Source of the DNA: Hydrogenophilus thiooxidans
GTDB lineage: Bacteria > Pseudomonadota > Gammaproteobacteria > Burkholderiales > Rhodocyclaceae
DNA length: 64,000 nucleotides
Reading direction: 5' to 3'
NCBI RefSeq assembly: GCF_019049855.1
Contig: NZ_JAHLSY010000008.1
Location: 1-64,000 of the forward strand
Shown here: piece after piece, positions 8,516 to 17,989 of the stretch
Layout of the letters: every line of letters begins with the position of its first letter
Numbering within the stretch: position 1 is the stretch's first letter
Position numbers and translations under genes: made by a program
The notes under the pieces: model-generated
The model's database searches: none
What the model was told of the DNA's origin: nothing
The model's input: the letters and a program-made list of their open reading frames with translations, nothing else

Positions 8516-9365
8516 CTGGCTAAAGACCGGATTGTTGATGGCGGCGATCGTCGCGCTTTTTGGCGCAGTGGGCGCGGTGATCGGGGGGCAGCAAGGGATG
8601 CTCATCGCGCTTCTTTTCGGCGGGCTCACCAACCTCTGGGCCTACTGGTTTTCCGACAAAATGGTCCTATCCATGTACCACGCGCAAGAGGTGGACGAGC
8701 TCACCTCTCCCTACCTCTACCGCATGGTGCGGGAATTGGCGCAGCGCGCCGGGATTCCGATGCCGAAGGTCTACATCATCCCGGAAGCGCAGCCCAACGC
8801 GTTTGCCACCGGGCGCAACCCTGAGCACGCGGCCGTTGCGGTCACGACCGGTATTCTTGAGCTTTTGAACGAACGGGAGCTGCGCGGGGTGCTCGCGCAT
8901 GAGCTCGCGCACATCAAGAACCGCGATATTCTCATCTCGACGATGAGCGCCACCGTGGCCGGTGCGATTTCGGCGCTCGCGAACTTCGGGATGTTCTTTG
9001 GCGGCCGTGACGAAAACGGCCAACCGACCAATCCGATTCTGACGCTCCTCGTGGTGCTCCTTGCGCCGCTCGCGGCGATGATCATCCAGATGGCGATTTC
9101 GCGCACCCGCGAATTCGGCGCCGACGCAGGCGGGGCAACGATCAGTGGCGATCCGTTGGCGTTGGCGTCGGCACTGGCGAAGATCGAAGCGTACGTGCAG
9201 GGCATTGCGCTTCCCACGGCGGAGAGCCACCCGGAGACGGCGCAGATGATGATCGCAAACCCGCTGCGGGGCGGTGGCGTGATGCGGCTCTTTGCCACCC
9301 ACCCCTCGACCGAGGAGCGGATTGCGCGGCTTCAGGCGATCGCGCGGCAGATGGGGCGCTATTGA
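8505..9365 (+). CDS. htpX: Membrane zinc metalloprotease HtpX
   Basis: A 286-residue inner-membrane protease (peptidase M48) involved in quality control of membrane proteins, especially under heat or envelope stress. Two N-terminal transmembrane helices (about 5-27 and 32-50) precede the zinc site HELAH (His132, Glu133, His136), with the third ligand Glu203 in [10 protein letters not shown]. Two further hydrophobic segments lie at about 143-167 and 178-199. GAGGAGG 7 bp upstream fixes ATG 8505, overlapping fmt by 11 bp. Confidence 0.95.
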   Translation: MFGNWLKTGLLMAAIVALFGAVGAVIGGQQGMLIALLFGGLTNLWAYWFSDKMVLSMYHAQEVDELTSPYLYRMVRELAQRAGIPMPKVYIIPEAQPNAFATGRNPEHAAVAVTTGILELLNERELRGVLAHELAHIKNRDILISTMSATVAGAISALANFGMFFGGRDENGQPTNPILTLLVVLLAPLAAMIIQMAISRTREFGADAGGATISGDPLALASALAKIEAYVQGIALPTAESHPETAQMMIANPLRGGGVMRLFATHPSTEERIARLQAIARQMGRY

Positions 9366-9424
9366 CCGTTCCGCTCCCTTCCCGTCACGTGCGGCAAGCG
9401 GGGCAGTGGCGGCAAAAAAGCGCA

Positions 9425-9847
9425 TCACCGGCGGAAGGTCCAGAGGCGGTTGGCCCCATAGTGCCAGAAGAAGAGGGTGACGGTCACTGCGACCTGCGCA
9501 GCAAGGTAGGGAACGTGCGCAACCGCCGTCGCAAGATAGATCAACCCGGTGTTGAGGCCCCACCCGCTTGCGGCAACCAGCAGAAATTTGGCGAGCGCTT
9601 CGCGGTGGCGGCTCTGGGTTTCGGGAAAGGCCCAGCGCCGCGCCAACAGGTAATTGACAAGCGCGCCGACGAGAAAGCCCAATGCGGTGCCCTCGGTCGG
9701 CGAGCGGTGCCCCCATTCGACCAGCGCGATCAATACCCCATAGTGGGCTGCGGTACCAAAGAGGCTTGCGGCGGCAAAGTGGGCAATGCGCCGCAACCCC
9801 GCGCGGTAGCGGGCGATTCCCTCACAATCTTTTGGTTTTTGGCGCAT
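9425..9847 (-). CDS. GtrA-family membrane protein, probable undecaprenyl-phosphate-sugar flippase
   Basis: A 140-residue protein with four hydrophobic helices (about 18-38, 45-63, 84-103 and 110-128) and the GtrA/DPMS family pattern NYLLARRWAF...NRLWTF. Family members are thought to flip lipid-linked monosaccharides from the cytoplasmic to the periplasmic side. ATG 9847 is chosen because homology begins just after it; the longer frame upstream reads the GT-C gene out of frame. It sits 5 bp behind the GT-C gene and two genes behind the GT2 gene, the expected partners. Confidence 0.82.
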   Translation of the reverse strand: MRQKPKDCEGIARYRAGLRRIAHFAAASLFGTAAHYGVLIALVEWGHRSPTEGTALGFLVGALVNYLLARRWAFPETQSRHREALAKFLLVAASGWGLNTGLIYLATAVAHVPYLAAQVAVTVTLFFWHYGANRLWTFRR

Positions 9848-9852
9848 AGCGG

Positions 9853-11550
9853 TTAGGGAATCTGCGCGTCGGGCGGACGGCTGTCGCGCACGTCCTTGAG
9901 GACTGCGAGCGCGACGCCGCGGCGCGAAACGGTTGCGATCGTTTCGCCGTCGAGCACATAGTGGCAGTTGTCGTGGGTGGTGGAGAGATAGAGGTCGGCG
10001 TCCTCCCAATCGTTCACGACGACAACGTTCTCCGGTAACCACGGCTCGATCTGAAACCCCTCGGCGCAATAGGCGAGGTTGGCCACTGTACCGGGGGGTT
10101 GTTGCGCCAACCACGCGCGGATTGCGGGGAGCAAAGCGCGCGTGGCGTCACTCCAGTAGTCGGTTTCCCACGCGATATCGGCCTTTTCGAGGTCGCCGGC
10201 AAGGGTGTTGTAATAGACGTGTTCGTACGGATGAAGGGTGGCATTCACCCAAGCGACCCAAAGAAGGTTCGCGCCCCCGACGAGCGCAACGCCAGCCATC
10301 AGGGTGCGGCGCGCGCCCTGGGCTTTGCCCAGCGCTTCCCCAAGCGCAGTCCACCCGGCGGACGAAAGGGCGATGAGCCAAGGGACGAGAAACAGGAAGT
10401 GGCGGATGCCGTTATAAAGCGGCGGATGGGAAGCGGTAACAAAGGTGAGCACAAAAACGGCGGCAAAGACAACGAGCCGCAGACGTGCTTGCCGTTCTGC
10501 CGGAAAGCCGAGCCCTTCTCTGCGGCCAAACCGAAACAAGAGCCAAAGGAGTAGCCCGAGCCACACCCCTTCGGGGAGACGAACGAGCAAGTAGTGCAGC
10601 AGATAGAAGGGGCTTACTTGACTGTTGCGCAGGCGCTCTCCATCTTCCCATGTGTAGATATCGAACGCGAAATGGGAAAATTTGGTGAGCGCCAGCCAGA
10701 GGTGGTCCCAGCCCATCACGCTCCACGGCCAGGCAAACGCGGTGATCGCAAGCGCAACGGCACAGCCAGGAAGCAGCGACCAGAGCCAGTGAGGGATCCG
10801 GCGTGCGAGGGAGCGAAGCCTCGTGCCCCACGACGGGGTCCCGCTGAGAACGTCTGAGGCTCGGGGGGTGTCGGGTGCGGGGCGGGGCCAGAGGGTGTTC
10901 ATCACGAACCCAGCGGCGAGGAAGAAGGGGATGAGCACGGCGCCGACGCGAATCCCGAGGGCAATCCCGGTTGCCACCCCCCAAAGGAGGAGATGGCGGC
11001 GGCGTAACCGCGTGGGTTGCTCGGCAACGCGCACGGTGTAGTAGAGCGCCCAGACCATCGCGGCGGCAAAGGGAATATCCTTGGTGTGGGTGAAGATCGC
11101 GCCCCAAAACGGCCCGGTCAGCAGGGTGAGCGCAAGGGCGACCCCTTCGCCCGTTGTGCCGGCGACGAGCCGCGCGAGCCGCGCCGTACCCCAGAGCGCC
11201 AGGAGGCCAAAGGTTGCGGTGAGGAGATGACGCCACGGCCACCATTCCCAGCCGAACGCGCGTGTTCCTGCCGCGGCGATGAGGTCGAAGAGTCCGCCGT
11301 AGAGATAGAGGTTGCTGAACGACAGGAAGGTTTTGTCAGTGGCACCCGAAAGCCAAAAATCCCAGAGGAGCTCGCCGTAGGTGTGCTGTACCCATTCGTC
11401 GTTGCTGGGGGTATGGCGATCGTACCCCTCTGCGATGAAAGCGAACGCCACCACCCAGAGCACGAAGCGCGCGATCTGAATGGGCGCAAAGCGCTGGCAC
11501 AGCAATAGGCAGGCCCCCCCGCGCCGCAAGACGTTACCGAGCGCGTCCAT
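9853..11550 (-). CDS. GT-C family integral-membrane glycosyltransferase (PMT/ArnT-like)
   Basis: A 565-residue polytopic membrane protein with about ten hydrophobic segments. The first periplasmic loop carries the acidic SNDEW motif (about residue 52), as expected for GT-C enzymes that use a polyprenyl-phosphate sugar donor. THTKDIPFAAAMVWALYY and the later hydrophobic repeats match the dolichyl-phosphate-mannose transferase/GT39-GT83 superfamily. The acceptor cannot be read from sequence; lipid A or a protein is possible. Its ATG overlaps the GT2 stop by one base (TAATG), indicating coupling. Confidence 0.78.
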   Translation of the reverse strand: MDALGNVLRRGGACLLLCQRFAPIQIARFVLWVVAFAFIAEGYDRHTPSNDEWVQHTYGELLWDFWLSGATDKTFLSFSNLYLYGGLFDLIAAAGTRAFGWEWWPWRHLLTATFGLLALWGTARLARLVAGTTGEGVALALTLLTGPFWGAIFTHTKDIPFAAAMVWALYYTVRVAEQPTRLRRRHLLLWGVATGIALGIRVGAVLIPFFLAAGFVMNTLWPRPAPDTPRASDVLSGTPSWGTRLRSLARRIPHWLWSLLPGCAVALAITAFAWPWSVMGWDHLWLALTKFSHFAFDIYTWEDGERLRNSQVSPFYLLHYLLVRLPEGVWLGLLLWLLFRFGRREGLGFPAERQARLRLVVFAAVFVLTFVTASHPPLYNGIRHFLFLVPWLIALSSAGWTALGEALGKAQGARRTLMAGVALVGGANLLWVAWVNATLHPYEHVYYNTLAGDLEKADIAWETDYWSDATRALLPAIRAWLAQQPPGTVANLAYCAEGFQIEPWLPENVVVVNDWEDADLYLSTTHDNCHYVLDGETIATVSRRGVALAVLKDVRDSRPPDAQIP

Positions 11551-12581
11551 TATTTGCGCTCAGGTTGTGCTGGTGGCGCTGCCACGCCGAAGCCGGGGGC
11601 AACGCCCGGGTCGGGCAGATTGGCAACTTCCCCCACCAGGTAGAGGGGGCGCCGTTTCACCTCTTCGAAGACGCGGCCCAAATATTCCCCCAGGACACCC
11701 AGGCTGATCAACTGCACGCCAGAGAGGAACAAGATCGCTACCATGATCGAGGCATAACCGGGTACGTCGCGCCCAAAGACGAGGGTGCGGAGGATGAGGT
11801 AGCCCCCGTAGCCTGCCGAGAGGAGCGCAACGAGCGCGCCGATGCTCGACCAGATGTGGAGCGGCAACGTGGTAAAAGAGACAAGCCCGTCGATTGCGTA
11901 GCGCCAGAGCTTACGCAGCGACCACGCGGAACGGCCTGCGTGGCGCGCTGCAGGGCGAAACGGGATCGTCTGGTGGGTGAAACCGACCCAGTTCGCCAAC
12001 CCTTTGAGAAACCGTTTGCGCTCCGGAAGCGCGTTGAGCGCAGCGACGACGCGCCGATCAAGCAGCCGGAAATCGCCGCCGCCGGGGGTGAGCGCGACCT
12101 CGGAGATCGCTTGGTAGAGCCGGTAGAAGAGCCGTGTGAGCGCACGGCGCCACAGCGGGTCGGTCTCCCGGTCGGTGCGTACCGCAGTGACGATCTGCGC
12201 CCCTTGTTGCCAGAGCGCGACCATCTGCGGAATCAGTTCTGGGGGGTGTTGCAGGTCGGCGTCGAGGATCACGACTGCCTGACCGCGTGCGGCATGCAGT
12301 CCGGCGGCCATCGCCGCCTCTTTGCCGAAATTGCGCGCAAAACGGATCCCTTTGACGCGCCGATCGCCTGAAGCAAGCGCGGCGATCTCCTGCCAGCTGG
12401 CGTCGCGACTCCCATCATCGACCAAAAGGATTTCCCAGCGATCCGATTCGAATCCCTGTGGCACTTCGTGCGTAAGCAGGGCGGTTGCGGCATCGAGCGC
12501 GGCGCTCAACCGTTCATAGAGCGGCGCTAGGCCTTCGGCTTCATTAAAGACGGGGACGACGGCAGAAAGAAGGGCTGGCAT
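11550..12581 (-). CDS. GT2 polyprenyl-phosphate glycosyltransferase (DPM1/GtrB/ArnC-like)
   Basis: A 343-residue enzyme predicted to transfer a sugar from a nucleotide donor to undecaprenyl phosphate on the cytoplasmic face. The N-terminal GT-A domain has AVVPVFNE, the ILLVDDGSRD donor motif, the DADLQHPPELI metal-binding motif and FARNFGKEAA. Two C-terminal transmembrane helices (about 235-258 and 272-296) and the tail EYLGRVFEEVKRRP are typical of GtrB/FlmF/ArnC enzymes. First gene of the GT2/GT-C/GtrA operon; divergent from the deacetylase at 12627. Confidence 0.88.
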   Translation of the reverse strand: MPALLSAVVPVFNEAEGLAPLYERLSAALDAATALLTHEVPQGFESDRWEILLVDDGSRDASWQEIAALASGDRRVKGIRFARNFGKEAAMAAGLHAARGQAVVILDADLQHPPELIPQMVALWQQGAQIVTAVRTDRETDPLWRRALTRLFYRLYQAISEVALTPGGGDFRLLDRRVVAALNALPERKRFLKGLANWVGFTHQTIPFRPAARHAGRSAWSLRKLWRYAIDGLVSFTTLPLHIWSSIGALVALLSAGYGGYLILRTLVFGRDVPGYASIMVAILFLSGVQLISLGVLGEYLGRVFEEVKRRPLYLVGEVANLPDPGVAPGFGVAAPPAQPERK

Positions 12582-12626
12582 CTTGCGGTAGACTCAGCAA
12601 CCGATCACTGGGGTGTTGTCCAGACT

Positions 12627-13511
12627 ATGACCCAAAAAAAGGAAAAAGTTCGCAACGGGGAAACGCGCTCCGAAGGCCGTCCGATTGTGCTCTGTGCCGA
12701 CGATTTCGGTTTGTCTCCGGGCGTGAATGACGCGATTATAGAACTGATTGCGCAAGGAGCGATTACCGCAACGAGCGTGATGTCGGGGCAACCGTTTTGG
12801 TCGACAGGCGCTGCGGCGCTGCGCAGCGTTGCAGCGGGACGAGCCGCGGTGGGTTGGCACGTGACACTTACCGAACAGCAGCCGGCATTTGCGCACGGGA
12901 GGTTGGCCCGTTTGGGGCGGCTGCCGCCCCTCAAGACGCTTCTGGCCCGCGCCTGGACCCGCACGCTGCCGCTTACCGCGGTCCGCGACGAACTCGCGGC
13001 GCAACTCGATGCGTTCGAAGATCAGTGGGGTGCTGCGCCCGCGTTTGTCGACGGCCATCAGCATGTCCATCTGTTGCCGGGGGTGCGGGAGGTGTTGCTC
13101 GAGCTCCTGCTCGAGCGCTATCCCCCCACGAGCTTTTGGGCGCGCGACACGGTGGAGCCGATTGCTGCGATCCGCGCGCGCGGCGTGGGCGTGGGCAAAG
13201 CGGCGTTTTTGTCGCGCTTGGGGCGGCGGTGGCGGGCGCTTCTCGATCACCACGGCATTGCCCGCAACGAGGGTTTTGCTGGTGCGCACGATTTCGCTGC
13301 GGCGCCGCCGTTTCGTGCCAAATTTCAGGCGTTTTTGCGCCACGCGGGGCCGCGGCCGCTCCTTTTTCTCCACCCAGGGATTCCGGACGCGGCGCTTGCT
13401 CGGGTCGAGCAGCTGGTAGCGGCGCGCGCCTGGGAGTATGCTTACCTCAAGAGCGACGCGGTTTGGGCTGATCTGGCTGTAGCGGGATTACGGCCGGCCG
13501 TGACGTGGTAA
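12627..13511 (+). CDS. YdjC/ChbG/HpnK-family carbohydrate deacetylase, NaxD-like
   Basis: A 294-residue metal-dependent deacetylase. The YdjC metal-binding residues are present: ADDFGLSPGVNDAI near residues 24-37 and the DGHQHVHLLPGV histidine cluster near 138-149; LHPG closes the site near residue 249. Family members remove acetyl groups from chitooligosaccharides (ChbG), hopanoid intermediates (HpnK) or undecaprenyl-phosphate GalNAc (NaxD of Francisella). Divergent placement beside GT2, GT-C and GtrA genes favours a NaxD-like role here; that is inference. The first 17 residues are a basic leader, so a later start is possible. Confidence 0.8.
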   Translation: MTQKKEKVRNGETRSEGRPIVLCADDFGLSPGVNDAIIELIAQGAITATSVMSGQPFWSTGAAALRSVAAGRAAVGWHVTLTEQQPAFAHGRLARLGRLPPLKTLLARAWTRTLPLTAVRDELAAQLDAFEDQWGAAPAFVDGHQHVHLLPGVREVLLELLLERYPPTSFWARDTVEPIAAIRARGVGVGKAAFLSRLGRRWRALLDHHGIARNEGFAGAHDFAAAPPFRAKFQAFLRHAGPRPLLFLHPGIPDAALARVEQLVAARAWEYAYLKSDAVWADLAVAGLRPAVTW

Positions 13512-13616
13512 AACGTCTTCACGCAATCCCGCCTCACTGGCGCCAACTCGTTGGCCGATAGGAGCTGGTGTGAGAAGATGGCGTTTAGCCACCCCCAAGG
13601 TAGTGAGGCTATCGTC

Positions 13617-16334
13617 ATGCCCACGGAAAAGGCCGTGACTTCCCCCACCTGGCACGACCGTTTGGTCGATGCTGTCTTGCAGGCGCTACAGACCAGACGC
13701 GAGGGGCTCAGCAGTGCCGAGGCTGCCGCTCGGCTCGCCTATTACGGTCCGAACAGATTGCCACCACCCAAGAGACACGGCCCGCTCGTGCGCTTCCTGT
13801 TGCAGTTCCACAATGTGCTGATCTACGTGCTGCTTGCGGCTGCGGTGGTCACCGCGCTCATGGGCCATTTCGTCGATAGCGCCGTGATCTTGGGCGTGGT
13901 GGTGATCAACGCCATCATCGGCTTCATCCAGGAGGGTAAGGCCGAAGAGGCCCTCGCGGCGATCCGCGGCATGCTGGCACCCCGTGCCCAGGTGCTGCGG
14001 GACGGTCGCCGGCAGGAGATCGACGCTGCCGAGCTGGTGCCCGGCGATATCGTCTTCCTAGTTGCGGGGGATCGTGTTCCGGCCGACCTTCGGCTGATCG
14101 TGGTCAAGGGCCTGAAGGTTGAGGAGGCGGCGCTCACCGGCGAGTCGGTGGCGGTGGAGAAGCAGACCGAGCCCGTGGCTGCTGCCGCACCTTTGGGCGA
14201 CCGCACCAGCATGGCCTGGTCCGGCACCCTGGTCACTTACGGTCGAGCGATCGGCGTGGTGGTGGCCACCGGCAGCCAGACCGAGATCGGCCGCATCAGT
14301 CAGATGCTTTCCGAGGTGGAGGGCCTAGAGACGCCGCTGCTGCGCAAGATGGCGCAGTTTGGCCATTGGCTCACCTGGGCGATCCTTGCCATTGCCGCTT
14401 TCACCTTTGTCTTTGGCATCCTAGTGCACGACTATACCGCCAGCGAGATGTTCCTCGCTGCTGTGGGGCTGGCGGTCGCTGCGATCCCGGAGGGGCTGCC
14501 GGCGATCCTTACCATCACGCTGGCCATCGGCGTCCAGGCGATGGCCAGGCGCCGCGCCATCGTGCGCCGGCTGCCGGCGGTCGAAGCGCTCGGATCGGTC
14601 ACGGTGATCTGCTCGGACAAGACCGGCACGCTCACGCGCAACGAGATGACCGTGCAGGCGGTGCGCACAGCCGATCACGAGTTCACGGTCACTGGTGCGG
14701 GTTATGCCCCGCACGGCGGCTTCGAGCTTGGCGGCGCCGAGGCCAGGGTCGAGGATCACCCCATCCTGCGCGAGATCGCTCGCGTCGCCCTGCTCTGCAA
14801 CGACGCAACGCTCGAGCAGGAAGGCAATGCGTGGCGGGTGAACGGCGACCCCACCGAGGGGGCGCTGATCACCCTAGCCCTCAAGGCTGGGCTGGATCCG
14901 AAGTTCGAGGCCGGTGCTTGGCCGCGAACCGACGTCATCCCTTTCGAGTCCGAGCACCGTTTCATGGCTACCCTGCACCACGACCATACCGGCCGTGCTT
15001 GGATCGCCCTGAAGGGGGCGCCCGAGCGAGTGCTTGCCCTCTGTACGACTCAGCGTGCGGTCGTGGGGGAGCAGCCCTTCGACCCGGATCGCTGGCAGAC
15101 GGCCATGTATGACATCGCTGTGCGCGGCATGCGGCTGCTTGCCTTGGCGGTCAAATCGGTGGCTGGCGAGACGCGCATGCTCGAGTTTGCCGACGTCGAG
15201 GCAGGCGGCTTCACTCTGCTGGCGATCGTGGGCATTGCCGACCCGCCGCGCGAGGAGGCGATCCGCGCCGTGGCCGAGTGTCGGGCGGCAGGTATCCGCG
15301 TGAAGATGATCACCGGCGACCACGCTGCCACGGCGGCCGCGATCGGTGCCCAACTCGAGCTTGCCGACGAGATCCGCGTACTCACTGGTTCGGAGATCGA
15401 AGCGATGGACACGGTGCGTCTGCGACGGGCGGCGGTCGAGACCGCGATCTTCGCCCGCGCCAGCCCAGAGCACAAACTGCGCCTGGTCGAGGCCCTGCAA
15501 GCGCAAGGCGAGGTGGTGGCCATGACCGGCGACGGCGTGAACGACGCCCCGGCCCTGAAACGCGCCGACGTGGGGGTAGCCATGGGGATGAAGGGGAGCG
15601 AGGTGGCCAAGGAGGCGGCCGAGATCGTGCTCGCCGACGACAACTTCGCCACCATTGCCGCCGCGGTCGAGGAAGGTCGGAGGATCTACGACAACATCCG
15701 CAAGGCGATCGTCTTCATCCTGCCCACCAACGGCGGCCAGGCCGGCGTACTGGTGGCGGCCATCGTGCTCGGCCTGCCGCAGTTACCGATCACCCCGGTG
15801 CAGATCCTCTGGGTGAACATGGTTACCGCGGCGACCCTAGCCCTGGCGCTCGCCTTTGAACCGGCGGAGCGCGACATCATGCGCCGTCCGCCGCGCGATC
15901 CTCAGGGGGCGATCCTCACCCCCTTCATGCTTTGGCGTATCGCTTTCGTTTCGGCACTGCTGGTCGCGGGCAGCCTGGGCCTCTTTCTGTGGGAACTGGG
16001 GCGGGGCGCTAGCTTGGAGGTGGCGCGCACGGCCGCTGTCAACCTGCTGATGGTGGGCGAGGTGTGCTATCTCTTGAACTGCCGCCACCTGACGAACCCA
16101 GTGCGCTTATGGGAGGGGATGACCGGTAACCGCTGGGTGTGGATCGCCATCGCCGCGCTGCTCGCGTTGCAGCTTGCCTTCACCTATGTGCCGGCGATGC
16201 AGCGCCTCTTCCACACGGCGGCGCTCGACCCTGCAGCCTGGGGGCGGATCCTCGCCTTCGGCGTGTTGGTGCTGCTTGTGGTGGAACTGGAGAAGGCGGT
16301 GGTGCGGCGCCGTAGAAGCCGGAGCGGGTTATGA
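13617..16334 (+). CDS. P-type cation-transporting ATPase (HAD-IC, P2-like)
   Basis: A 905-residue inner-membrane ATPase. Cation_ATPase_N domain at about 10-75 (GLSSAEAAARLAYYGPNRLP), actuator motif LTGESVAVEK, TM4 motif AAIPEGLPA, phosphorylation motif CSDKTGTLTRNEM with Asp334, hinge MTGDGVNDAPALKRADVGVAM, and C-terminal cation_ATPase_C helices. Overall it resembles P2A/P2-type calcium or proton-type pumps, but TM6 reads NMVTAATLALAL, lacking the Asp of the calcium-pump NLVTDG motif, so the ion is uncertain. ATG 13617 is chosen because GTGAGG lies upstream and the conserved N-terminus begins after it; frames to 13551 lack support. Its stop overlaps the antiporter start. Confidence 0.88.
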   Translation: MPTEKAVTSPTWHDRLVDAVLQALQTRREGLSSAEAAARLAYYGPNRLPPPKRHGPLVRFLLQFHNVLIYVLLAAAVVTALMGHFVDSAVILGVVVINAIIGFIQEGKAEEALAAIRGMLAPRAQVLRDGRRQEIDAAELVPGDIVFLVAGDRVPADLRLIVVKGLKVEEAALTGESVAVEKQTEPVAAAAPLGDRTSMAWSGTLVTYGRAIGVVVATGSQTEIGRISQMLSEVEGLETPLLRKMAQFGHWLTWAILAIAAFTFVFGILVHDYTASEMFLAAVGLAVAAIPEGLPAILTITLAIGVQAMARRRAIVRRLPAVEALGSVTVICSDKTGTLTRNEMTVQAVRTADHEFTVTGAGYAPHGGFELGGAEARVEDHPILREIARVALLCNDATLEQEGNAWRVNGDPTEGALITLALKAGLDPKFEAGAWPRTDVIPFESEHRFMATLHHDHTGRAWIALKGAPERVLALCTTQRAVVGEQPFDPDRWQTAMYDIAVRGMRLLALAVKSVAGETRMLEFADVEAGGFTLLAIVGIADPPREEAIRAVAECRAAGIRVKMITGDHAATAAAIGAQLELADEIRVLTGSEIEAMDTVRLRRAAVETAIFARASPEHKLRLVEALQAQGEVVAMTGDGVNDAPALKRADVGVAMGMKGSEVAKEAAEIVLADDNFATIAAAVEEGRRIYDNIRKAIVFILPTNGGQAGVLVAAIVLGLPQLPITPVQILWVNMVTAATLALALAFEPAERDIMRRPPRDPQGAILTPFMLWRIAFVSALLVAGSLGLFLWELGRGASLEVARTAAVNLLMVGEVCYLLNCRHLTNPVRLWEGMTGNRWVWIAIAALLALQLAFTYVPAMQRLFHTAALDPAAWGRILAFGVLVLLVVELEKAVVRRRRSRSGL

Positions 16335-17989
16335 GCGCCGCCCCCTTTGCCGAGATCGCTCTGCTGTTGGGATTGACCGCCGCCGCTGGTGCCGTGGCCA
16401 CGCGGCTCAGGCAGCCGGTATTGATCGCTTATATCGCTGTGGGCATCCTGGTTGGACCGGCGGTCTTCGGACTGGTTCGGGCGCACGACCAGATCGACCT
16501 GCTGGCCCAGGTCGGTGTGACCGTTCTGCTCTTTCTGGTCGGTCTCAAGCTCGATCTTGGCCACGTGCGCCACATCGGTCCGGTGGCGCTCGCCACCGGC
16601 CTGGGGCAGCTCGGCTTCACCATCTTGTTCGGCTTTCTGATCATCCTCGCGCTGGGCAAGGGCGTGATGGAGGCGCTCTACGTCGCGGTGGCGCTCACTT
16701 TCTCCAGCACCATCATCATCGTCAAGTTGCTCTCCGACAAGCGGGAACTGGATTCGCTGCACGGGCGCATCGCCGTCGGCTTCCTGATCGTGCAGGACAT
16801 TGCTGTGGTGATTGCGATGATGGCGATGAGCGCGATGCGCGGCGCCGGCGAGGCGGAGCTCTGGATCGTGGCGGGCTCCCTGCTCGCGCGGGTGTCCCTG
16901 GCGGCCTTGGCCATGTTCGTCCTCATGCGCTATCTGCTGCCGCCCCTGGTGGCGATCATGGCGCGCTCCCAGGAGCTGCTGCTGATCTTCGCCATCGCCT
17001 GGGGCACGGGGTTGGCGGCCCTGGGCGAATGGGCGGGCTTCTCCAAGGAGGCAGGCGCCTTCCTGGCCGGCTTCTCGCTCGCCTCCACCAGCTACCGGGA
17101 GGCCATCGGCGCCCGGCTGACCGGCATCCGCGACTTCCTGCTGCTGTTCTTCTTCATCGACCTGGGGGCCAAACTGGACTTCTCCACCCTGGGCGATGAG
17201 GTGTGGCCGGCAGTGATCCTCTCCGTCTTCGTCCTGATCGGCAACCCGCTCATCGTCATGGCCATCATGGGCTGGATGGGCTACCGCAAGCGCACTGGCT
17301 TCCTGGCGGGGCTCACCGTCGCCCAGATCAGCGAATTCTCCATCGTCTTCGTCGCGATGGGCATCAGCCTGGGCCATGTCGGCATCGAGGCCCTGGGGCT
17401 CACGACCTTAGTTGGGGTGGTGACCATTGCGCTTTCCACCTATATGATCCTCTACGCCCAACCGCTCTATGAACGCCTCTCCCCGTGGCTGGGCGTTTTC
17501 GAGCGGCGTCGGCCCTACCGCGAGTTGGCGATGGAACGGCAAGCACGGGGTGCCCCCGTACCCGACGTCGTCGTCTTCGGGCTGGGGCGCTACGGCGAAC
17601 GCTTGGCCCAACGGTTGTCGGAATCGGGTTTTTCCGTGCTCGGTGTCGATTTCGACCCCGAAGTCGTCAGACGGCTGCGTCGCCAGGGGTTGGCGGTGCG
17701 TTTCGGCGACGGTCAGGACCCCGATTTCCTGGAGAGCCTTCCCCTGGACGGGGTACCCTGGGTCGTGAGCACCCTACCGGACCTCGAATCCAACCGTGCT
17801 CTCCTGCAGGCCTTGACCGTGCGTGGTTACAGCGGCGGGGTTGCCATCGTCGCGCGTGACGAGGCGCAAGGTGTGGCGTTAGAGCGCGCAGGCGCAACCA
17901 CCGTGCTCTATCCGTTCCGCGACGCGGTGGACTTTACGGTCGAACACCTCGCAGCGAAGATCACTTCCCACCCGAAGGAGGGCAGATGA
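16331..17989 (+). CDS. CPA2 cation:proton antiporter with TrkA-N (RCK) domain, KefB/YbaL-like
   Basis: A 552-residue monovalent-cation:proton antiporter. About twelve hydrophobic helices fill residues 5-385, including the family stretch LFLVGLKLDLGHVR and FLIVQDIAVVIA. The cytoplasmic TrkA-N domain (about 410-530) has the Rossmann loop VFGLGRYGERLAQRL and acidic SVLGVDFDPE for nucleotide binding. There is no separate TrkA-C domain. The ATGA junction with the ATPase and another with the Usp gene make a tightly coupled trio, suggesting a shared role in potassium, proton or envelope stress. Confidence 0.9.
   Translation: MSAAPFAEIALLLGLTAAAGAVATRLRQPVLIAYIAVGILVGPAVFGLVRAHDQIDLLAQVGVTVLLFLVGLKLDLGHVRHIGPVALATGLGQLGFTILFGFLIILALGKGVMEALYVAVALTFSSTIIIVKLLSDKRELDSLHGRIAVGFLIVQDIAVVIAMMAMSAMRGAGEAELWIVAGSLLARVSLAALAMFVLMRYLLPPLVAIMARSQELLLIFAIAWGTGLAALGEWAGFSKEAGAFLAGFSLASTSYREAIGARLTGIRDFLLLFFFIDLGAKLDFSTLGDEVWPAVILSVFVLIGNPLIVMAIMGWMGYRKRTGFLAGLTVAQISEFSIVFVAMGISLGHVGIEALGLTTLVGVVTIALSTYMILYAQPLYERLSPWLGVFERRRPYRELAMERQARGAPVPDVVVFGLGRYGERLAQRLSESGFSVLGVDFDPEVVRRLRRQGLAVRFGDGQDPDFLESLPLDGVPWVVSTLPDLESNRALLQALTVRGYSGGVAIVARDEAQGVALERAGATTVLYPFRDAVDFTVEHLAAKITSHPKEGR

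Noticed and set aside
13512-13616. GCCAAC/GTTGGC dyad near 13540 as a terminator after the deacetylase gene
   Set aside because: The loop would be two bases and no T-run follows.
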